Assembly (NCBI GenBank): GCA_022410635.1
Contig: JAJVDF010000282.1
Span: forward strand, 484,251 to 548,250
DNA length: 64,000 bases
Reading direction: 5' to 3'
Source: Tretioscincus oriximinensis
Lineage: Eukaryota > Chordata > Lepidosauria > Squamata > Gymnophthalmidae
Part shown: positions 10,407 through 21,900 of the stretch, in pieces
Layout of the letters: every line of letters begins with the position of its first letter
Position numbering within the stretch: the stretch's first letter is position 1
The notes under the pieces: model-generated
Databases searched by the model: none
Seen by the model: only the letters and a program-made list of their open reading frames with translations
What the model was told of the DNA's origin: nothing
Program-made: the position numbers and the translations under genes

Positions 10407-10584
10407 TAGGGTTCCCACATAAAAACCGGGATACAGCTTTGGACTTTCAGCGGGTGTGGAAAGTGATTCTCCCCACACCTTTCCTGGTGCTGCAGGCATT
10501 AGAAACTATGCCTGGTGAAAGGGCCTCTGTTCTATAGCCATTTAAAGTCCAAAGTTCTATCCTGGTTTTGATGTGGGAACCCTA
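10407..10584. mobile_element. TIR miniature element, copy 1 (178 bp)
   Basis: The ends are near-perfect inverted repeats of about 27 bp, beginning TAGGGTTCCCACAT and closing ATGTGGGAACCCTA. The TA at each end fits mariner-type insertion. A related, more decayed copy lies at 24814-25004. No coding capacity. Confidence 0.75.
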
Positions 10585-10589
10585 AAATA

Positions 10590-13045
10590 GTGTTATCATT
10601 TGATGGGTAAGGTGAGACCAACTTCCCTCCCCTTAAAACAAAACAAATGNGTCCTTGGGTCTAGGAAAACTCATGAAATTTTGATTGTAGATGTTAAAAG
10701 ATTGCACTTATCACTGAGAGGTAACTGAGTGAAAACAGATTCATTCAGCCTTTCCTATCCTGTTTGCTGCAGGGAAATGCATACATGAGACCAGCTACAA
10801 ACCAGACTGTTATGAAACAACAAGACAGTTTCTGTGTTTTGAAAAAGCGAAGAAGGGAGAGAGGAAAAACCCGATGTGGGCATAGTTCAAGACAAAAGAG
10901 CTGCTTTCCATTTAGCTGCTGAGAGGATTATGTGTGAGGAGTCTGCTGGAGGTATTTCTTAAGGCCTTGATTATTATACCACAAATGTTAAATATGTCAT
11001 GTGATATGTTTCTTCATTCTTTGTTTTATTTCTTTTATCCACAGAGTTTGAATTAAAACAAAAGCCTTTAGTTGTTCAAAGCCTTTCTACTACACAGTTT
11101 GGTAAAAATTTAGAGTGTTAGGTAAGACGAACTGCCACAAAAGTTTAGTAGGAGTTTTAACTTCCATTGATGACCCAAATTCACCCAATTTTCCCCCAGG
11201 AACAATAAGTGGTTTTCCATACGTTTTTCCACAATATTTTTCATATGCAAAGCCCATTCAACAGCACCTGGTATGCTGGTTCCTATGTTATTATTTTTCC
11301 TTAGATAGTAATGATGCCAAGCAATTTTTGATTCTGGATAGATTGGTATGAAGTATATTTAGAGTAACAAAGTACATGCAGTGAAAGTTACTACATGGGG
11401 ATATATATATATATTCTGAAGATCTAAAGTTCATTCTTCTTTTTGTTTTTGTCCCCATAATACTCTGTGAAATAAGAGAGGGCAGGAATTTTAGTCCGTG
11501 AAACTTGTAATATTGTTCAATCTTCTGCACCCAATTAGTTAAAGAGCAAACTATCCATCTGTCTGGGTGATTTAGTGAATCCTGCATTGAGGTCCCTTCT
11601 AACTCTATGTTTATTATTTGGCTGGTATGGTCAGTGATGTATAATTATATTTCTCTCTTTTGAAAATTCATGAATTGATTCTGCATTATTTCCTAAATAA
11701 AAGTTCTTAGAGATAAATGCAATTTAGAATTAGTATCTACTGCTCTGTTAGCATCTCATAGCAGATTAAAAAACAGCCATGAAAGGAATATTGAACAATA
11801 AAAATCTACATAAAACCTGGAAGACTTAATAGAGGTTCCCAAGTATCTCCCATCAGCAGGAAATGTGTATAAAATTGAAACTCCTAGAAGTGTTTTAAAA
11901 ATTAAAATGATTATACTGATCTTTGGTTCAGATTTTTTTAAAAAATCAACAGGAAGAACGTGAAGTAAGTAACATGACAAAAGAGCCTGCGTGCAGGTCA
12001 ATGAAAGATGGCAGTTCAGTTTATGATGCGTGGAACAAGACATCACTGCCCTATGGCAGTATCTTACTGGTTTTTAATAGAGGATAAGTTTTGCTGGATA
12101 ATCTTGTCATAGGAGTTTAGAGCCTTGTGTCATTAATAATAGCTTGAATCTGGCATGCTAGCTAATTGGCAATAAATGCAGTTATTAAAAACGAATGAAG
12201 TATAACCGAAGTCAGCAGCCTGGCACATTTGCACAGGGTATAGCTCTTAAGCAGGTACAAGTGTGGCTCCACGTAGAGCAAATTGCAGTAATCAAAGTGT
12301 AGGGTTACTACTGCGTACACAATGGTCACACTATTTCTGTTCAAGAAGGATGGCAATTGATATAGCTGAAACTAGTATTAAAGCACTTAAAACTCCAGAG
12401 TCTCTTGGTTGTCAAGAAATAATGATTAACTATGTTGTCGGGTTTGCATTCTAAATAAATGAAGCTCTAGGAAAATCTTGTCTACTCTTGTATTGAATGG
12501 TAGATCCCATTTTAAGTTTTTGCATCTAATTTACTTTTGAGTTGAATCCTATGTTACTTTCCCCATTAATATTTCACATTTGGCTGTATTTTCAAAACTG
12601 TTTTCTTATTTTCATTGTAAACTTACTGTAGCAAGCAGACTGAATGCTTACATATTATATAAAACAAAGTAATTCAATAATTGTACAACAGAGGTAATTC
12701 TGTGGAATTTTAAGCACATCATAGAGGGAACTCCCTCTCCCACATTTACCATTACGCTACCAAAATTGTGTGCACTCGTTAAATTCAGAGAAGCCTTGTG
12801 AAATTAGATTCAGTTGAACTAAAATTAATTTTTTACCAAAATTGGTTTATACCACCTCTCCAGTCCATTACATTGAAGAACTGCACAGTTAGTATCAGAA
12901 ACCTAATTCTAGTTGGCATCTAAAATATTAATTTAAAATCTCTGCCAAAGATACTAGGGTCATGTTTTTTACTAATCATCATTAGAGATCACATGATCTG
13001 TGACATGACAGGGATGGAATGGGATAAACAGTTGGAGGGAGACTT
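10590..13045. other. ATF2 5' intron sequence, mostly unique
   Basis: Apart from the L2 fragment near 12160 and an (AT)n run near 11402, nothing was recognised. The exon that in human encodes the N-terminal extension of the long ATF2 isoform was looked for by eye and not found. Confidence 0.45.
12163..12356 (-). pseudogene. L2-like LINE reverse transcriptase fragment
   Basis: The minus strand encodes a stretch with VTLHFDYCNLLYV, which corresponds to the conserved (V)TSRLDYCN-LLY segment downstream of the RT domain in L2-clade LINEs. It is a short decayed relic. Confidence 0.6.
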
Positions 13046-13049
13046 AGGA

Positions 13050-13319
13050 GACATGGTGATATAAAGGTTAAGAGCAGTCTTTAGAGAGACCAAAGTTTGA
13101 AGCCTCGTGGATCTGCCATGGAGAGGAGTGAGCTCCCTCTACTGGCTTTAGCGTCAGCCAATCTAGCTATTCGAAAGCAAAAAATTGCAAGTAGATTAGT
13201 AGGTACCACTGCAATATGTTGGGGAAGATAGAGATAAGCCTTCGAGCAAAAAATAGCTTTTAAACCACTCTGTCACTTCGGGTGAGAAGGGCAAGGTACA
13301 AAAACCCAGTTCTTCTTAA
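13050..13319 (+). mobile_element. tRNA-derived SINE, type A
   Basis: The B-box relative agtttgaagcctc, the body with caatctagctattcgaaag and the tail acaaaaacccagttcttctt match the type A copies elsewhere. Confidence 0.72.
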
Positions 13320-13512
13320 AGTTCAAGGTGATCATATTTGCCCTATTTTTCTCTGACTCCTGATCTCAGTATGCTCTATTATCACGCAGCTGTTATTTTC
13401 ATTAAAGCTGATATTCCTTCCTTTCTTTCAGGGGTGTGAGTGGGTAGTGACAGTCCTTGCCAGCTGCTCATAAAGCTTGGACCAGTTCTGTGGCTATAAC
13501 ACATAATATACA

Positions 13513-13720
13513 ATTTCAGAGAAATAGCCGTGTTAGTCTAGCAGAAAGTCCAGCAAAGGAGCTAGCAGCACTTTGAGACTAACTTGAGAAAAGTGGTTGG
13601 CATAAGCTTTCGTAGACAGGTCTACTTCTCCAGCATCTGAAGAAGTAGACCTGTCTACGAAAGCTTATGCCAACCACTTTTCTCAAGTTAGTCTCAAAGT
13701 GCTGCTAGCTCCTTTGCTGG
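13513..13720. repeat. Fold-back element, copy 2 (perfect 81-bp arms)
   Basis: The arms at 13549-13629 and 13641-13721 are exact reverse complements over 81 bp with an 11-base loop. A terminal segment (13513-13548, containing agaaatagccgtgttagtc) lies outside the left arm only. A perfect 12-bp target duplication, acataatataca, flanks it at 13501-13512 and 13721-13732. The single-stranded form would fold into a very stable hairpin. Confidence 0.92.
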
Positions 13721-13739
13721 ACATAATATACAGAAAAGG

Positions 13740-15640
13740 CATTAACTTACAAATTCAGAATTTTCTTCTCCTACTCCTAGAGAATTAAATTATTTGTAAA
13801 TCTATGTCTTGCATATTTATCATATCTCTAATCTATAGCTCTCAAAAAATACCCATGTGGATCAGATTTTCTAACAAGCACATTAAAAGAAACAGCCATT
13901 CTTCAGATGCATGGCTATGAAGATGCTTTTGAGTTTCTTCTCCCATTGACTGGCTGTCAGGAATGGTGAGGCTTGCATCTTTCAAGGTGCAGAGCTGTCT
14001 GGTGGCATCGCTCAGCTGTTGTTACACTAACTCTTCGAGCCCACTGTATACCAAATCTTCTGTGCTCTACTGTATCCCAGAATTCACCAAGATCAGTTCT
14101 TCAATGCTCCTTGTATTCCAGTTCTAATAGCCATTTATTACTAATGAGAAAAACATAACTTTGACTTTATGGATCTTTATCTCCAATGCAATATCTCTGA
14201 ATTTTAATAGATTGCCCAAATTACCTTATGTTTTTCCCAAGGAGCAATCATCTTACTATTTTTGTTAATTTCTCCTCATGGGACAACATGCCATGATCTT
14301 AGGTTAGTTACTATTGAACTTCAGGCCAGTTTTACATTCTTTCGCCTTCTTTGGCTCCAGTATGATGAAACTGACTTCTTGTTAGTTCTAGAAAATGCTG
14401 TAACTCCATAGGAGACAGTGTCGAAGTATACAAATGCCATGTATGAAACCTGCATTAATTTTATATAAGAGTTGAAAAGGTGTTTGACAAACCTTTGATA
14501 TATAATTTGATGGTTTTGATTAATTTTTAAAAGGTTGTCTCAGAATTTATTGAGATGCCTTTTTAAAAGGATTTTTTTTAATCAGAGATTACAATGGAAT
14601 CATGGAATTAATTTTAGCTAATTGAATAAAAAATTGAACTATAATTAAAGTAAAAACAATGTTTTAATAGTTCTATTCTTTTAAACAAAAATTGACTACG
14701 ATACAACCATTAAAAACATGTGAACTGGAATGCTGAAATACCATTTACAGTTCCTGCATCAGAAACTACATTTATTTAGTATCTGGACTATATACTGTTC
14801 CCTAATAGCTGAATGTTATAGCTGAAATAAAACAAAGTGGGTTTTATCTTTTGGAATACTGAAATTAGCCAAATTTCATCATATCAATACGATCAAAGTC
14901 CAGTTGAGCAAATAGTTTACACAGCTTCACTGACATGGTGAATAATAAATACCTCTCCCAATTTTATTTGCTGTCTATATTTTCTTAATCGTAGCATAAT
15001 TTTGAAGTAGGAAATACATTCAAGATCATCTTGGGCCACAATATGCATAGCCCTTTGCGTAAGGATTTTCTTAGCATTATTTCTCAGAAAATCCAGTTCT
15101 TTTTAATCAGAGATCAAGAACTTTTTTTTGCTGGCCAGCATTGCTATACTTCTACCAAGATCCCTACCTCTGTTATAATGGCCTCTCCATATTGGATTAC
15201 TGCAGGTCCCAGATGAAGATGTACTAAAATGGTACTGGGTTTCATATCCACCAATAGACTTGTTGGTATAATAACCCACAAAGATCATGTAGACAGCATG
15301 TCCCAAGGATTGGTATGTCAGACTCAGCATCTTTTTAGCTAGGTAGCCCAAGTAGTGCTGATAATGTTTCCATCTATGAAAGATCCTGCTGGGAGTCAAC
15401 CCGGAATTTTGAAGGCCGGAAACTTTAGGCCCAACCCTCATTCTCAGCACTTGGAGCTGATCCACTATGACCTTTTCAAAATGTAAACGATCCTAAACCA
15501 GGCCAGCAACAAATTACCTATACCAGACCAAAGCATTCCATCTTATGACAGACAATATGGTCCAGTGCAGAAATAGACTAACTTTCAGAATAAGCATATT
15601 TACTAATTTATAAATCATCCTCTATTCAATGGTCTCAGGG
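13740..15640. other. ATF2 5' intron sequence, nothing recognised
   Basis: AT-rich. The longest minus-strand open frame (15103-15465, 120 residues) has no recognisable family motif. Confidence 0.4.
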
Positions 15641-16115
15641 TAGATCAAAATAAAAAAATGATAAAAACAAATTAAAGCAATTTAAAAATACAACAGTCTA
15701 AAAATACATCAGTGCCTTCAAGGAGCAGGAAATATTTGGCTCAGCCAAAAGGCAAGGGTGAACAGCTACGATTCCCCTAGGCATCTATGCACAGTGTAGG
15801 TGTACCTGGCACTTCCCAGAGGGGAGAGAATTCTACAGCGTGCGGGGGGCTATCTCAGAGAAGACTCTTCCACTTGTTCACATCTTCTTGATGAGTGAAG
15901 GAGGTGGGACTGTCAGGAGAGCCTCATCAGAAGATCTTAGGGCATGGGCAGGTACATATGGGAGGAGGTATTCTTTCAAATATTTGGGGCCCAAGCAGTT
16001 TATGTCCTTGTAAGTCAATGTTAGTACTTTGAATTGAGCTCAGCAGTGAATAGGCATCCAGTGCAGTTCTGTGAGGATCGACGTAATGTGTGTGAAGTTA
16101 ATTCTGGGAGCTAGG
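15640..16115 (-). pseudogene. L2-like LINE C-terminal fragment
   Basis: The minus strand encodes the residue pattern GPKYL-EYLLPYVPAHALRSS, corresponding to the GP-YL-ERL-PY-P-RSLRSS segment near the C terminus of L2-clade LINE proteins (compare 60660-60920). It is interrupted by stops. Confidence 0.6.
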
Positions 16116-16119
16116 TAGT

Positions 16120-18926
16120 CCCATGTAGCAGTGTTTTCCCCTTGTTCTAGACAGTTTCTGACTTGTGGCTTAAATCATACATCAGAAGTTGCATATCTTG
16201 AAGAAAGCAAAACAATTTGGGCAGTATCTGCCTCTAGCAGCTGGGGGAGATGGCATGATACATTTTGATGCTCCCCCACAAAAACTGTGGCTGGAATGTT
16301 TTCATCTTGTTTGTTACAACACAGACACACACTGTATTTCCACCAGATAGAGTATCAGTATTACTTCCGCCTTGACAGTCCTATTAAAACATAATTATGT
16401 TAACTAAAACTATTTAGCTAATTATGCTAATACCTAAGTATTCACATTAAAATAAAAATTAGCAATAATAAAACGGGTTGCATATAATTGGTTCTTACAT
16501 GCAGCTCAGTTACTATAAGAACAGCTATTTTATTTTGTAGCATATACATATGCATAACTGGGTTCCCCCCCTCTTCTCTTTTGAAGCAGAATTTATTTGC
16601 ACAACTGGCACAAAACCATTCTGAAAGTGGGTCAGAATTTTTGTAAATTTTTGTAAAGGTTTGTAGTGCAATAATGGATACAGATGAATCAAAGACATCA
16701 AGAAGTGTTTTGTTACTTATTGGTGCACCCTATTAAAAATCCAGATATTGCTGTTGTAAAAAACGTCAAAATAATTTAATAGGAACATTTTGAGTCAGTC
16801 TGAACCTTAGCAAATTTATTATTTTCTAAGATTATTTCATTAGAATTGCCAACAGAATTTATGTAACCATCTCCAGATCATCTTCATTGCTGGAGAAATG
16901 GCCATGAATGTGAGGCATTCTTTGCCCTATAACCTTGTTTGTCTATATAGTGATCGATCTTTTTTGGAGGGGGGAAAGAGGCAATAATGAAATGCAAAGA
17001 GTGGTGCTGGCAAGAGAAGCTGGAGGATATAACATTAATATAAACATGTCAGGTTGTTGGGTTTTTTTCCATATTACTACCAGTCCCACCATTGTTACTT
17101 CATCGTGAGGAAACGGAGCTGTTAGGATATTCTCTGCTGTAGTTTATACTTTTCATTTGCGCTTTCACTTTTCCCATTTTAAACCGCTCTACCGCTGGTT
17201 TTCCCTTAGGCAGTAAATCTGCAAGTCCATCTATTGGTCAATCGGTCAAGCAGAAGAAGGCAACAATTTCTTTTCTTTTTTTGTGTGTGTGTGGGAATTA
17301 CTTTTCCACACTATTGCTCCAATTGTCAATTGGAGCGCCTTAGCCTCTATATAAGCTTTCGCATACCCGTGTTTCCCACTTTTAGTTCTTTCTGCTAGAG
17401 GCTATCTCTTCCACAACTCGATTCTCAGGCAAAGCTTTATTGGCAAGATAGCATTCAAACTAACTTCGGAAGTTAAGGTAATAACGTCAGGAGTTACAAA
17501 GAACTAAAAGCTACAATGTTACAAAGAACTATTAGATAAAGAAGTTAAAAGTGTTCTTCAAAAAGAAGAATGAACTTTAATCAAAATATAATCTGAGTTT
17601 CTTAAATTATTAACAAAACAATTTATTAGGATTTTATTCCATTTCATTTGGGAAGTACCTGTTTTAAAATATTTGTTAAGGCTCTTACTTTCAAAGTCTG
17701 CAGAATGTAATAGCACTTCAGTTATGCTTTATTATGAGGGTAGCTGAGACTAGGATACAGGGACAAGAATAAACGGGAAACTTTTTATCTTGATTCAATA
17801 TTTTTAGCAAGGAGGTTTAGTTGCACCTTAAAGACTAACTGGACAAAAAATGGTATTAATCTTTTTTTCCCTCCATTTAGTCTCTAAGGTGCTACTAGAC
17901 CCAACTGCTAGAATTTCTGATCCAGATAATACAAATTACTTCTTTGAGTTTTGCTTCAAAATATGTAAGGATGTAGTGATATTGGATAAAACTTCCAATA
18001 GCAGTTTTAATGCTCTTCCAACATTGAGCATCCACTGAAACAACACATCCCTTAGTGTATCCAAAATCTTATTCAAATATAATTTCAGATCACATTATAT
18101 GGAGAGAGAAAAATGAGAATTTATTTATTACAGTTTATTACAAATAAATAAAATGAATATGTTAAATTTGAGTATTTCGATGAATCTTTTGCTGAAAAAA
18201 AGAATATTTCTGTGTAAATTAGATTATATTCTACCAATTCTTGAGTGCTGCAGCAGAAATAAGAAAAAAAGAACGTAATAAATTATTTTCCCTCTTAATT
18301 TACAGAACCACTGTCATGAAAAGGACAATATAAGTTGTTATACCATATGAAATTTAGCTTACATATATGCTTCTGCCAGGTATATATATATGCATGTTTT
18401 AATAATTTATATTAATTGCATTGTTTTATTGATGAAGGCTATTGTCTGCATTTTAAGTGTTGCCTAGTTTGAGAGATATTTGAATTGATTTCACAAATTA
18501 TAAAACTACTAGACACATACTGATTTTATCAAAATAACTTGGAAATGTGCAAAACTACTAATGCATGACTTGAAATGTTCATAGAGATGTTTAAACTGGG
18601 AAACAAGGCTGTAGAGTCAAAAGCAATTATTATGTTACTAGAGTTGGAATCAGTAAAAATCTACCTAGTCTAACATCCAAAATTCCTCTAAATTGATGCC
18701 CCCACCCCATTTTGCGGTTGAAAATATGAATGCCTTTCCCCATTAGTCCTATTACAAACAGAAGCACTCGACTGTTAGAAATTAAGCAATTAGAGCCCAA
18801 ATCAAATGTTTTTATATTCTACAGCCATTTGGGTAACATGTACGTTTAGGAAATATGCACAATATTAGTTCTGATTGCTTGTAAAATCACTTCAACTTAT
18901 CTCATATGTTTCTGATTCTAATGTAG
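16120..18926. other. ATF2 5' intron sequence with one fold-back relic
   Basis: Mostly unrecognised AT-rich sequence. 17812-17955 is a decayed fold-back relative: ttaaagactaact and ttagtctctaa in opposed orientation, ending in the tgatccagata terminal segment. The intron closes with AG at 18925-18926. Confidence 0.5.
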
Positions 18927-18948
18927 GTAATACAAGGACCTGTAGAAT

Positions 18949-18996
18949 ATGAGTGATGATAAGCCCTTTTTATGCACTGCCCCTGGATGTGGACAG
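18949..18996 (+). CDS. ATF2: ATF2 coding exon 1 (start codon, finger cysteines)
   Basis: The exon proper begins at 18927 after AG; 22 bases of 5' UTR precede ATG 18949. It encodes MSDDKPFLCTAPGCGQ, with both zinc-finger cysteines, and ends in phase 0 at a GTAATT donor. The ATG has A at -3. In the same frame, TAA (18928-18930) and TAG (18943-18945) lie just upstream, so this ATG must be the start. Confidence 0.96.
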
Positions 18997-21900
18997 GTAA
19001 TTTATCTAAAATCCATTTGTGTCAGTGAACAGAAAGGCGTTTTGTTATCAAACTTATTATTTACTCATTATTTAATGTATATTCAGAGGCAATTGCACTA
19101 ATCCGCCCATTCATGCATTTTTGCTGAAGTGTTTATTTGGTTGCAAGAAGATGAGGATGATCTTTGATACACAAAATTGAATATTCAGAATGGACAGCAG
19201 AAAGTGAACACAGTGCCACTTTCAGTTATTAACTATCCTAAACTATAAGCATAGTCTCAAATTGTGTATAGTTTGGAATGAAATACACCTGTTTTTGTGA
19301 TGCCTGTGGATCTAAGGGAAATCTCTGTATTGATCTGTGGATGGGTCAGTGAGGGCAATTTTTATACCAAATTAAAACATCTTTGTTTTTAGAACTGCTA
19401 ACCAGTCAGAATGGAGTGGACTAAACAAAGCAGGTGTGGTATTCCAATTATAAAATGTATCTTCTTTAATTAAAGTATCTGACATTCACTCTAAATTTTG
19501 AAGAACTATCGTGTAACCATATATTCCAATCATAATGAAAGATACAGAGGTTGCAAAAAGGCACATTGAGTTTCCTTTATAAAAAATGATGATTTGCCTG
19601 GACTGCTATCATCATGTATGTAAATAAGAATTCGCTCTTTTCCTGTATTCTTTTCAGCTTATTTATGGCTGTCTTTTTAGGAAAGTTGTTTTCCACAACC
19701 TTCTCTGATAGTATGTTTGTAAAAATGAAAGACTTTATGTAATTACCTTCCACAAGAAATAGCATTTTTAAAACATTTAGATTGGTCCAGCACTTTATGT
19801 GGCTTAAAATCCAAATTAATGCTTTTAATTTATGCCATTCTTACAGCTGTTTTGCTATTGTGTTTATGTAAATCTGTATTTGAAACATTTTGGAACACAG
19901 ACATTGTAAAAATAATAATTTATAACGGTACTGGTGAATTCACATCATGGTTGGAGTTAAGTCAAATGCAAAGTAGTAGATAACCAAATGTTTACCAACT
20001 TAGGCAAATGGGCTTTGCTTAGTTTTGTCACACATTTATTTTGTATGATGAATTTTGGGTGACAGCCATCAATTTACATGGATTAAGGGGATTTCCCAGA
20101 AAATGAAGAGCCTTTGAAGACCTAAAACAAGTTACTATCAGCAATAACATTATTGACACTAAAGCTGCACTCAAAGAGCTGCTGTTTCCTCAGAGCAGAT
20201 ACTTTTCTTTCTGCTCAAACGTCTTCTTTTCAGCAATAGATAAAAAGATCAAAATAAATCAATGCAATAGAACTGGACTAATTGCAGAGGCACTTACTCT
20301 AGAATCTAGATCAGTGATGGCTAACCTATGACACGCGTGTCAAAGATGTCACACCAAGACATTTTGGGTGACATGCCACTGCCCTGATTAAATTAAAACT
20401 TAAAAATTAATATATTTTTAATTGGGGGAAAAATCAGGTGCGTGTGCAGATTCTCAGTGTTAAACAGTTTTAAAACCAATAAAGAAACTGACACATGACG
20501 TTATTAGCGCTTGCTTGAGCTTGAAGTGTGTGAAATACCAACATTCAATTGAAGATTGAGCAAATGAAATTCACTAATGTAAAAAATTATTTGTTTTTGA
20601 TTCTTTGATAAATACGTGCATCAAAAATATAACTTTTTTCTTACTGGACTCGAGCTACAAATATCACAAAGTTATGGATATTTCTGAATGTGACATAGTA
20701 CCCAAGTTAAGTTAGTTTTCTTTACAGATTTTGACACACTGAGCTGCAAAGGTTCACTATTACTGATCTAGATGATTGATAAAGCTGAATTAAATACTAA
20801 ATATGGGAAGTATTAGACTACATCCAAACTGCTGCCTTTTGTAGCCTTTTTTCTGTATATAAACCTATAAAGGACTTGTGCTTTCAAAACTAGCTGCCTT
20901 CCCACATGAATAAACTGCTTTTCTTTGTCTGGATTTGCATATATTTTCCAGGAAACTACACCATAAATCTTAGCTTGCGATTGGCTGATCAATATCCCTT
21001 TTCCTATTGGCTGTTGGCTCTTCTTGTTGCTGGGTTAGTGAATACAAAGGAAAAACCTCTTTGTAAACTCACCCACATTTTGTAGAGCAGCTTTGAAGGA
21101 GGGTGTTCATCATCATTGGTTTTCCTGTGTAAATTCCACAGGAAAAAGTAGCTGGTGAACCTTCTGTTAGCCTCTATTATTACTGAAGCAGGTCAGTCAA
21201 AGGATCAAGAGGTAAGGCTGGTGTTGGTAGCTCTGGCAGGAGGTGTCCACATGGTGCCACCTTGGCTTAAAAATAGAACCTCGTGCTATAAAAGCTACAT
21301 AAGTTTACTAACAGAAAAAGTATATTCTGCTTTAGTTCTATCCAGCACTACTTAGCTGAATTCCTGCGGCAAATTATCAATCATGCTATTATATCATGAA
21401 AAAACATGTCTGGCTGCAGCCTTAATTGGAACAGAACAGAGTTTGTTGGATTTTTTTTGCTAAATGATTGGAAGACTGCTCAAGTAATCAGCAGCCAGAG
21501 AAAAAATGGAAACCAACTGCATAGCAACATTATTAAATTGAGCCAAAGTTGACAATACCCACATAGTTGTAAATCAAAATTTTCTGCTGTCTATTTCTTT
21601 AAGAGAGTTGCCTCGTAGGAATCAAAGCTTTCAAGGTTGTTGTTAATAAGCTGAAAGCTGAACTAGTATGTAAATATGCCTAAAGTTCCTTTAAGCTTTC
21701 ATAGTAGATTAGTCAGAAACGAGGCTTATAGTGAGTTTACAGTCTAGATGTTGCACCTGAAGAAACTCCAGAACTCTTCAGAATGGTTCTGGAGACTAGC
21801 TTCATGAATTATCAGATTCCACTGCAAGATTGTCATATATACTGGAGTAGTTTTGATGCTGAAGTCACTGCTCTATAAAAATAGATCCTGTGTAGAATGA

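Noticed and set aside
15103..15465. Minus-strand frame of 120 codons
   Set aside because: No recognised motif, AT-rich intron context, and no flanking splice sites or retrocopy marks; possibly part of a decayed LINE.
9351..18926. An exon encoding the human-type ATF2 N-terminal extension
   Set aside because: Looked for and not found by eye. In-frame stops in the next exon would make it useless for an extended protein anyway.
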